DNA of 5,287 bases, taken from assembly GCA_027490345.1 (NCBI GenBank), contig JAIXYF010000498.1:1-5287 (forward strand), read 5' to 3'. The first letter of the stretch is position 1; each line of letters starts with the position of its first letter. The notes under the pieces were generated by a model. It searched no databases. It was not told where the DNA came from and saw only the letters and a list, made by a program, of their open reading frames with translations. This DNA comes from Novosphingobium sp. Lineage in GTDB: Bacteria > Pseudomonadota > Alphaproteobacteria > Sphingomonadales > Sphingomonadaceae. This document shows, piece after piece, positions 1 through 4,364 of the stretch. A program made the position numbers and the translations under genes.

Positions 1-575
1 CGGGCACCTGGGGCACGCCCGGCGTGCTGCGCGCCGCGCTCAGCGGGGCGGAGCCGCGCGTTGCGCTGATGGCCGCGCTGTCTGCCGCTCATGGCGGCGC
101 GGGCGCTGCCCCGGCAGAGGCTGCTGCGGCGGCTGCGGCGGCCATGGCCAATGCCGCTGGCGCGGGTGCCCCGCTGGCCTATCTGCCGCTGGATGATGCA
201 GAAGGCTCGCCCCGCACCGAAACCACCCTGCCCGGCCCGCACCTTGCCGCGCCCGGCGGCGCCAGCCACTCCACTACTGTCAGCCCCGCCCAGGCTGCCA
301 GCGCGCGCATCGTGCTGATGCTCGATCCGGCAGCCTTCCCCGGAACTTATGCCCTGCGCGCGCTGGCCGCCTGCGCCGAGCGGGAGCGCTGCGCGGTGGT
401 GGGCGAACTGCTGGGCGCAGCGCCCGGCCAGGGCCCCGGCTTCGTCTATTTGCGCGACAGGCGGACGGGCGCGGAAGGCGCGTGGTGGGATTGCGCCGCC
501 CTGCCCCGCGCCAATCCCACGCGCTGCCTGCCGGGGCGAAGCACGCTGGCCCGAATGCTGGCTGATTGGCGCTGA
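1..575 (+). CDS. Unrecognised alanine-rich protein with four cysteines, 5' end outside the window
   Basis: I do not recognise this protein. The reading frame is open to the left edge (first whole codon at 3), so the start probably lies outside; a GTG at 24 is the first internal candidate and gives 183 residues, used for numbering here. An alanine-rich, low-complexity stretch (about residues 26-50) and a Pro/Thr/Ser-rich linker (about 55-92) precede a compact C-terminal part (about 95-183). That part starts with a hydrophobic strand-like segment (ARIVLML) and carries four cysteines in two pairs, C117/C123 and C157/C168, with a WWDC motif. The paired cysteines suggest two disulfides and hence an exported domain, but this is inference because any signal peptide would be upstream. 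The gene ends at a TGA, 142 bp before the histidine phosphatase. Third-position GC bias supports real coding. No function is proposed. Confidence 0.65.
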   Translation, partial: GTWGTPGVLRAALSGAEPRVALMAALSAAHGGAGAAPAEAAAAAAAAMANAAGAGAPLAYLPLDDAEGSPRTETTLPGPHLAAPGGASHSTTVSPAQAASARIVLMLDPAAFPGTYALRALAACAERERCAVVGELLGAAPGQGPGFVYLRDRRTGAEGAWWDCAALPRANPTRCLPGRSTLARMLADWR

Positions 576-717
576 GGCCCGCTGCGCAAGCTTGGCAACC
601 GGCGGATTTCGCGCGCAAGGCCGCCGCTTGGTAGGCTCCTCCGTGCGGGGTTTCGGTGTGCCGAAGGCCGCGCTCCCCCTCTCGCTTTCCGCCGCCCATC
701 GGGGTATCACCCGCGCC
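576..717 (+). other. Intergenic gap before the four-gene cassette
   Basis: This 142-bp gap has no credible gene. The phosphatase frame stays open through it, but the translation is not protein-like and the family's conserved N-terminus begins at 718. An imperfect CGGCGG/CCGCCG pairing around 600-627 is too weak to call a terminator for the upstream gene. The only notable element is the promoter-like TATCAC close to the next start, listed separately. Confidence 0.5.
705..710 (+). promoter_or_regulatory. Candidate -10 element for the histidine phosphatase cassette
   Basis: TATCAC lies 7 nt before the ATG at 718. If it acts as a -10 box, transcription would begin at or next to the ATG, giving a leaderless mRNA. 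This would explain why no Shine-Dalgarno sequence is visible. No good -35 is present at 16-18 bp spacing (about 681-688 reads CTCGCTTT), so the call rests on geometry and on its likeness to the arrangement before rlmN. Confidence 0.3.
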
Positions 718-1347
718 ATGGCCAGCTCCCGCTTCTTCATCATGCGCCACGGCGAGACGGTGTATAACGCCGCCCGCCGTCTTCAGGCGAACCACATCCA
801 CACCCCCCTCACCGCACTCGGCACGCAGCAAGCGCTGGCCATGGGCAAAGCTCTGCGCGCCGCGCTCGGCCCTGCGCCTGCAGTCACGCTTCACGTCTCC
901 GAAACCGGCCGCGCCTTGCAAACTGCCGCGCTCATTGCCCACGAACTTGGGCTCGATTGGTTCGCAGCCCATCGCACGCATCATCTCAGAGAGATTGACA
1001 TGGGCACATGGTGCGGCAGGCTCTATGATGATGTGGAGGCCGAAGTAGGACCTATTGTCATTGCCGACCATCTTCTGCGCCCTGCGCCCCAGGGCGAGGA
1101 TTACCCCATGATCGCTGCCCGCCTCACCCGCTGGCTTGCCGAAGTCGGCGATATGCCGGGCGATCACGTGGTGGTCATGCACGGCATTTCCAGCCGGGTG
1201 CTGCGCGGGATCATGGCGGGCTATCCGATCCATCCCGATCTTGGCGCACCGATTGCGCCCTCGCTGGTGCAAGGCTCGATCGCGCTGGTTGAGGATGGCG
1301 GGGAACGCGTGCTGTTCGGGTCCGAACGGGGCAGCGAGCACACCTGA
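718..1347 (+). CDS. Histidine phosphatase family protein (phosphoglycerate-mutase-like)
   Basis: This 209-residue protein belongs to the histidine phosphatase superfamily (PGAM/His_Phos_1), usually cytoplasmic enzymes that transfer phosphate through a phosphohistidine. The signature RHGET lies at residues 10-14, with H11 the expected nucleophile. SETGRALQTA (61-70) supplies R65 and the helix after it, REIDMG (91-96) supplies the acidic proton donor E92, and MHG (154-156) supplies the second histidine, H155, followed by R160. All catalytic positions are therefore present, and the length is normal for single-domain members. I chose the ATG at 718 because family members begin a few residues before RHG; the frame is open further upstream but not protein-like there. 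The stop overlaps the next start by one base (TGATG), suggesting translational coupling. The substrate cannot be inferred: the family includes mutases, sugar or nucleotide phosphatases and phosphoprotein phosphatases, and an 'RHG' match alone does not justify calling it a glycolytic mutase. Confidence 0.93.
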   Translation: MASSRFFIMRHGETVYNAARRLQANHIHTPLTALGTQQALAMGKALRAALGPAPAVTLHVSETGRALQTAALIAHELGLDWFAAHRTHHLREIDMGTWCGRLYDDVEAEVGPIVIADHLLRPAPQGEDYPMIAARLTRWLAEVGDMPGDHVVVMHGISSRVLRGIMAGYPIHPDLGAPIAPSLVQGSIALVEDGGERVLFGSERGSEHT

Positions 1348-1544
1348 TGGGCGACGTGGTCAATCTGCGCCTGGCCCGCAAGGCCGCCGCGCGCCGCACC
1401 AAGGAGGCGCAGGCCGCCACCAATCGCGCCGCCCACGGCCGCACCCGCAGCGAACGCGCCGCCACCACGGCCGAGGCAGACCGCGCGGCCCGCCTGCTCG
1501 ATGGTGCGCGGTTGGAAGGCCAGCGGCGCGAAGGCACCGACTGA
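1347..1544 (+). CDS. DUF4169 family small charged protein
   Basis: This 65-residue, Arg/Ala-rich, probably cytoplasmic and helical protein begins MGDVVNLRLARKAAARR, which I recognise as the start typical of DUF4169 proteins of alphaproteobacteria. The family has no established function. The rest is a run of alternating basic and acidic residues (RTRSERAATTAEADRAARLL) that would form one long amphipathic or single charged helix; it has no membrane segment and no cysteine. The start shares one base with the phosphatase stop, and its stop shares one base with the next start, so it sits inside a coupled cassette. The strongly basic helix could suggest nucleic acid or ribosome contact, but nothing in the sequence proves it. 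Family assignment is from memory of the N-terminal motif. Confidence 0.85.
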   Translation: MGDVVNLRLARKAAARRTKEAQAATNRAAHGRTRSERAATTAEADRAARLLDGARLEGQRREGTD

Positions 1545-1747
1545 TGCGCTCGATCCACGAGGGCACCACCGTGCGCCTCTATCACCTGAGCGACGGGCCG
1601 GAGGGCGGCGCGGCTGAAACGCTGCTTTATGGCACGCTAGCCGAAGCGCTTGCCCTTGCCGCGCAGCAAAGCGAAGACGTGCAGGAGGGCCTGTTCCTCG
1701 CGACTGACAACGACGTCATCGCCTATCTCGATCTGGTAGACCCATGA
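1544..1747 (+). CDS. Unrecognised 67-residue acidic protein
   Basis: I do not recognise a named family. The protein has 67 residues, is acidic and has no signal peptide, cysteine or membrane segment. It appears to be a small alpha/beta fold: a strand (TTVRLYHL, 8-15), a glycine-rich turn, a second short strand (TLLYG), a helix (LAEALALAAQQ), and a C-terminal strand or helix pair (GLFLATDNDVIAYLDLVDP). Its reality is supported by tight packing: it starts in the stop codon of the DUF4169 gene (TGATG) and ends with a 4-base ATGA overlap onto the next gene. AAGG at 1531-1534, 9 nt before the ATG, is a possible ribosome binding site. The frame is open upstream to 1136 antiparallel to the phosphatase's own frame, but that extension is a shadow. 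A cytoplasmic regulatory or adaptor role is possible but not shown. Confidence 0.8.
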   Translation: MRSIHEGTTVRLYHLSDGPEGGAAETLLYGTLAEALALAAQQSEDVQEGLFLATDNDVIAYLDLVDP

Positions 1748-2259
1748 AGCGGGCGCTGCCTTTCCCCGGCGCCCTGCTCGCTGCAGCTGTGCTGGCCGCC
1801 GGTCTTTCGGCCGATCCTGCCGCTGCGCGGGACAGCCTGGGCATCTGGAACACGTGGGGCGCGTTTCTGGATGCCGGCGTGCCGCGCTGCTACGCCATTT
1901 CCATGGCCGAAGCCCCACCGGGCCGGCTGAACGAGCTTCAGCCCTATTTCACCGTCGGCACCTGGCCCCGGCGCGGCGCGCGCGGTGAAATCCATGTCCG
2001 GCTTTCGCGCAAGATTGGCCCCGGCGGCACGGTCACGCTCACGGTCGGCGCGCAGCGGTTCGCGCTGCTGGCCGGGGCGAGCGATGCCTGGGCGGCAGAC
2101 CGGCAAATGGATGCAGCCGTCGTGGCCGCCATGCGCTCGGCCGCGATGATGAGCGTTAGCGCGCGCAGCGCCTCGGGCCGCACCTTCACCGATACTTATC
2201 CGCTCGCAGGCGCCGCTTCGGCGATGGACGCCGCCACGCTCGGCTGCGCGCAGAACTGA
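1744..2259 (+). CDS. Secreted IalB-like (invasion-associated locus B family) protein
   Basis: This 171-residue protein has a clear signal peptide: MKR, a hydrophobic alanine/leucine core at about 9-21, and a likely cleavage after AAA at 26-28, leaving a mature start RDSLGIW. The mature part resembles the short IalB-like proteins of sphingomonads: W-x-x-WGAF near the N-terminus (35-41), VPRCYAIS (46-53), a WPRRG-x-RGEIHVRLSR strand pair (74-89), and a C-terminal AMDAATLGC. C49 and C168 are the only cysteines and probably form a disulfide in the periplasm. IalB was named from Bartonella erythrocyte invasion, but homologues are widespread in free-living alphaproteobacteria, so no virulence role is implied. 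It is the last gene of the coupled cassette, starting within the previous stop (ATGA), and lies about 50 bp before rlmN. The family call is from motif memory; the secreted nature is firmer. Confidence 0.8.
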   Translation: MKRALPFPGALLAAAVLAAGLSADPAAARDSLGIWNTWGAFLDAGVPRCYAISMAEAPPGRLNELQPYFTVGTWPRRGARGEIHVRLSRKIGPGGTVTLTVGAQRFALLAGASDAWAADRQMDAAVVAAMRSAAMMSVSARSASGRTFTDTYPLAGAASAMDAATLGCAQN

Positions 2260-2276
2260 CCGCGCCGCACCGCCGT

Positions 2277-2305
2277 TTGCACGCGCGGGCAAGTCCCCCT
2301 ATATG
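2277..2305 (+). promoter_or_regulatory. Candidate rlmN promoter (-35 TTGCAC, -10 TATATG)
   Basis: TTGCAC at 2277-2282 and TATATG at 2300-2305 are separated by exactly 17 bp. They match the sigma-70-type consensus TTGACA/TATAAT at 3 and 4 of 6 positions. The likely transcription start, about 6-8 nt after the -10, falls on the ATG at 2312, implying a leaderless message. The ATG at 2303 lies inside the -10 itself and would not be transcribed from this promoter. Readthrough from the upstream cassette remains possible, since no terminator hairpin is visible between 2260 and 2300. Confidence 0.4.
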
Positions 2306-2311
2306 CGCGCC

Positions 2312-3616
2312 ATGCAGCCAGAGCCTCAGATGACGCCCCAGATCATGACCGAGATCACGGCGATGCCGATCCCGGGACATATCGATCCCGTGCCCGTCCC
2401 GCGTGAGGTAACCCCGCGTGCCGATGGCCGGGTAGACCTGATCGGGCTCAGCCGCACCCAGATTGCCGCGCTGTTCCTCGAAGCCGGGCTTGATGCCAAG
2501 GCAGCCAAGCTGCGTGCCAAGCAGGTGTTTCACTGGCTCTATCACCGCGGCGTCACCGAATTCGAGGCGATGACCGATATCGCCAAGACCATGCGCCCGT
2601 GGCTGGCGCAGCGCTTCGTGATCGGCCGGCCCGAAGTGGTGGAGGCGCAAGTGTCGAACGATGGCACGCGCAAGTGGCTGCTGCGCACCGCTGACGCGCA
2701 CGATTTCGAAATGGTGTTCATCCCCGATGCCACGCGCGGCACGCTGTGCGTTTCCAGCCAAGTGGGCTGCACGCTCAATTGCCGCTTCTGCCACACCGGC
2801 ACGATGCGCCTCGTGCGCAATCTCACGCCGGGGGAGATCGTGGGCCAGGTCATGCTCGCGCGCGATGTGCTGGGCGAATGGCCGCGCGGCTCGATGGCCG
2901 CGCTCGATATCCACGACGATTTCGATGATGCCGAGGACGACGAGTCGTCCGACTACACGCCCGATGGCCGCCTCCTCACCAATATCGTGATGATGGGCAT
3001 GGGCGAACCGCTCTACAATTTCGAACATGTGCGCGATGCGCTGAAAGTGGTGATGGACGGCGATGGCCTTGCCCTGTCAAAGCGCCGCATCACGCTTTCC
3101 ACCAGCGGCGTGGTGCCGATGATGGCCCGCGCCGGCGAGGAAATCGGCGTAAACCTGGCCGTCTCGCTGCATGCGGTGACGAAAGAGGTGCGCGACGAGA
3201 TCGTGCCGATCAACCGCAAGTTCGGGATCGAAGACCTGCTGCAGGCCTGCGCCGATTATCCCGGCGCCTCCAACGCGCGGCGGATCACCTTCGAATATGT
3301 CATGCTCAAGGACAAGAACGACCGCGACAGCGATGCGCACGAACTTGTCCGCCTGCTCAGGCATTATGGGCTGCCGGCCAAGGTGAACCTCATTCCGTTC
3401 AATCCCTGGCCGGGCGCGCCTTATGAATGCTCCACGCCTGAGCAGATCAAGCGCTTCGCCAAGATCGTGTTCGATGCCGGCATTTCCGCGCCGGTGCGCA
3501 CACCGCGCGGCCGCGATATCGATGCCGCTTGCGGCCAGCTCAAGACCGCGGCCGAGCGCAAGTCCCGCGCCGAGGTCGACCGGCTTCTCGAAGAAAAGCA
3601 AGCCGCGCTCGGCTGA
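2312..3616 (+). CDS. rlmN: 23S rRNA (adenine(2503)-C(2))-methyltransferase RlmN
   Basis: RlmN is a cytoplasmic radical SAM enzyme that methylates C2 of A2503 in 23S rRNA and, in E. coli, A37 of some tRNAs. With the start at 2312 the protein has 434 residues. An N-terminal accessory domain (about 38-110, including AKQVFHWLYHRGV) precedes the radical SAM barrel. The CX3CX2C cluster motif is C153-C157-C160, the cysteine seven residues before it (C146) matches E. coli C118, and C407 in DIDAACGQL matches E. coli C355, the methyl-carrying cysteine. MGMGEP (228-233) and STSG (263-266) match SAM-binding motifs, so the enzyme looks intact. It is longer than E. coli RlmN (384 residues) because of an N-terminal extension and an acidic insertion at 199-214. 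Start choice is uncertain: ATGs at 2303, 2312, 2330 and 2345 are in frame and none has a good Shine-Dalgarno. I prefer 2312 because 2303 overlaps a probable -10 box. Confidence 0.96.
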   Translation: MQPEPQMTPQIMTEITAMPIPGHIDPVPVPREVTPRADGRVDLIGLSRTQIAALFLEAGLDAKAAKLRAKQVFHWLYHRGVTEFEAMTDIAKTMRPWLAQRFVIGRPEVVEAQVSNDGTRKWLLRTADAHDFEMVFIPDATRGTLCVSSQVGCTLNCRFCHTGTMRLVRNLTPGEIVGQVMLARDVLGEWPRGSMAALDIHDDFDDAEDDESSDYTPDGRLLTNIVMMGMGEPLYNFEHVRDALKVVMDGDGLALSKRRITLSTSGVVPMMARAGEEIGVNLAVSLHAVTKEVRDEIVPINRKFGIEDLLQACADYPGASNARRITFEYVMLKDKNDRDSDAHELVRLLRHYGLPAKVNLIPFNPWPGAPYECSTPEQIKRFAKIVFDAGISAPVRTPRGRDIDAACGQLKTAAERKSRAEVDRLLEEKQAALG

Positions 3617-3691
3617 TCAACAGAGGCTGGCGCAAAAGGCGCTGGCCGGTGCCACCTGCCAATTCGGGTTGAGCGCCATCGTCACCGCATC

Positions 3692-3710
3692 GCTTGGTGT
3701 CCGTCCAAGC
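3692..3710 (+). terminator. Weak hairpin, possible rlmN 3'-end structure
   Basis: GCTTGG (3692-3697) pairs perfectly with CCAAGC (3705-3710) across a 7-nt loop. It lies about 75 nt after the rlmN stop. There is no run of T after it, so it is not a standard intrinsic terminator; it could stabilise the 3' end or be chance. Confidence 0.2.
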
Positions 3711-3824
3711 CCGTACGCAATAACCTGTTTGGTTTCTATGGGGTGGGCCCTTGATCCACGCCTGCAACTCGTCGCGCGCAGACCTCATCTCATCGCCTTT
3801 GGCCCTGCGTTCATCTGCGGTTGG

Positions 3825-3856
3825 GCCTGCAGCCTGCAGCCTGCAGCCTGCAGCCT
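3825..3856 (+). repeat. Tandem heptanucleotide repeat (GCCTGCA, about 4.6 copies)
   Basis: The 7-bp unit GCCTGCA repeats perfectly four times (3825-3852) followed by a partial unit GCCT. Each unit contributes a CTGCAG palindrome (at 3827, 3834, 3841 and 3848), so the array also has dyad symmetry every 7 bp. It lies 42 bp before the glycine-zipper start codon, in the untranslated leader or promoter region, and is therefore a candidate for slippage-driven length change affecting that gene. It is not within any gene I accept. Confidence 0.95.
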
Positions 3857-3883
3857 CTGCCTCACCGATCCATCGCACGAAAG

Positions 3884-3890
3884 AAAGGAA
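3884..3890 (+). promoter_or_regulatory. Ribosome binding site of the glycine-zipper gene
   Basis: AAAGGAA sits 7 nt before the ATG at 3898. It is the clearest Shine-Dalgarno sequence in the window and fixes this start over the in-frame ATG at 3751. Confidence 0.8.
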
Positions 3891-3897
3891 ATCCAGC

Positions 3898-4269
3898 ATG
3901 AACAAGATCTTCATCACCGCAGCCTGCGCTTTCGCCGCCCTTGGCACCGGGCTGGCTGCCACCCCCGCTTTGGCTGATCCGCCATCCTGGAACCACCGCG
4001 GAGACGATGACGAATATGACCGCTATGGCCGCTATACCAAGCCGCACGCCATCTCCAGCCGCGACCGCGTCTGGCGCGGGCGCGACGGGCGCTACCACTG
4101 CCGGCGCAAAAACGGCACGACCGGCCTTGTCATCGGCGCTGTCGGCGGCGCTCTGCTCGGCCGCACCATCGACACGCGCGGCGATCGAACCGTGGGCACC
4201 CTGCTGGGCGCAGCGGGCGGTGCGCTGCTAGGCCGCGAAATCGAACGCAGCGGCTCGCGCTGCCGCTGA
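3898..4269 (+). CDS. Exported glycine-zipper 2TM domain protein (17-kDa antigen type)
   Basis: This 123-residue protein starts with a signal peptide (MNKIF, hydrophobic core to about 20, likely cleavage after ALA at 24-26, mature start DPPSW). There is no lipobox around C10, so it looks like an ordinary signal-peptidase I substrate. The mature N-terminal part (about 30-70) is polar with Asp, Tyr and Arg (DDDEYDRYGRY) and ends in the YHCRRKNGTTG motif common in sphingomonad members of this group. Two glycine-zipper segments follow, GLVIGAVGGALLGRTID (76-92) and GTLLGAAGGALLGREIE (100-116), joined by a short charged loop, as in the Rick_17kDa_Anti/Gly-zipper_2TM family. C68 and C122 could form a disulfide. 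Such proteins are usually associated with the outer membrane or cell envelope, but their function is mostly unknown. The start is set by a good ribosome binding site. The gene appears monocistronic: a 281-bp spacer lies before it and a strong hairpin after it. Confidence 0.9.
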   Translation: MNKIFITAACAFAALGTGLAATPALADPPSWNHRGDDDEYDRYGRYTKPHAISSRDRVWRGRDGRYHCRRKNGTTGLVIGAVGGALLGRTIDTRGDRTVGTLLGAAGGALLGREIERSGSRCR

Positions 4270-4285
4270 TGCACACTCCCTGAAT

Positions 4286-4312
4286 GCCCCGCGTGGCTTG
4301 CCCGCGCGGGGC
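4286..4312 (+). terminator. Strong GC-rich hairpin after the glycine-zipper gene
   Basis: GCCCCGCG (4286-4293) pairs perfectly with CGCGGGGC (4305-4312). Pairing can extend inward through a T-G wobble and two G-C pairs, giving an 11-bp stem with a 5-nt loop. It starts 16 nt after the stop codon, the usual position for a terminator. It has no T-run after it on either strand, so it may work as a U-tract-poor terminator or as a 3'-end stabiliser. Confidence 0.65.
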
Positions 4313-4364
4313 TGGCGCGGCATAGACCGATGATCCCTTAAACCGGTCAACAAGGTCGCGCCCG

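Larger units (their letters stand above)
3617..3897 (+). other. Intergenic spacer between rlmN and the glycine-zipper gene
   Basis: This 281-bp spacer has no convincing gene. It is noticeably less GC-rich than its surroundings in the middle (about 3715-3745). It contains a small hairpin (3692-3710), a heptanucleotide tandem repeat (3825-3856) and the ribosome binding site of the next gene. The next gene's frame is open back to an ATG at 3751, but that extension would run through the repeat and put a nonsense leader ahead of a perfect signal peptide, so I reject it. A minus-strand frame reading toward the rlmN stop is discussed under findings. No clear -35/-10 pair was found for the next gene. 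Confidence 0.5.

Noticed and set aside
349..717. In-frame upstream extension of the histidine phosphatase
   Set aside because: The extension overlaps the upstream gene in another frame and is not protein-like; the family starts a few residues before RHG.
280..1341. Minus-strand 353-codon open frame
   Set aside because: It lies antisense to the histidine phosphatase, which carries all catalytic motifs. The frame is open only because GC-rich coding DNA rarely gives stops on the complement, and its translation has no domain-like pattern.
1723..2292. Minus-strand 189-codon open frame over the IalB-like gene
   Set aside because: The + strand frame has a signal peptide, paired cysteines and a 4-base overlap with its neighbour; the minus frame has none of these.
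2186..3028. Minus-strand 280-codon open frame
   Set aside because: It is antisense to rlmN, a certain gene, and its His/Ala/Arg-rich translation is typical of shadow frames.
3751..3897. In-frame N-terminal extension of the glycine-zipper protein
   Set aside because: It would translate the 7-bp repeat and bury a complete signal peptide; the strong ribosome binding site at 3884-3890 points to 3898.
409..4215. A shared 15-base string (CTGCTGGGCGCAGCG) at 409 and 4201
   Set aside because: Both copies encode Leu-Leu-Gly-Ala in preferred codons in otherwise unrelated genes, so this is codon-driven coincidence rather than a dispersed repeat.
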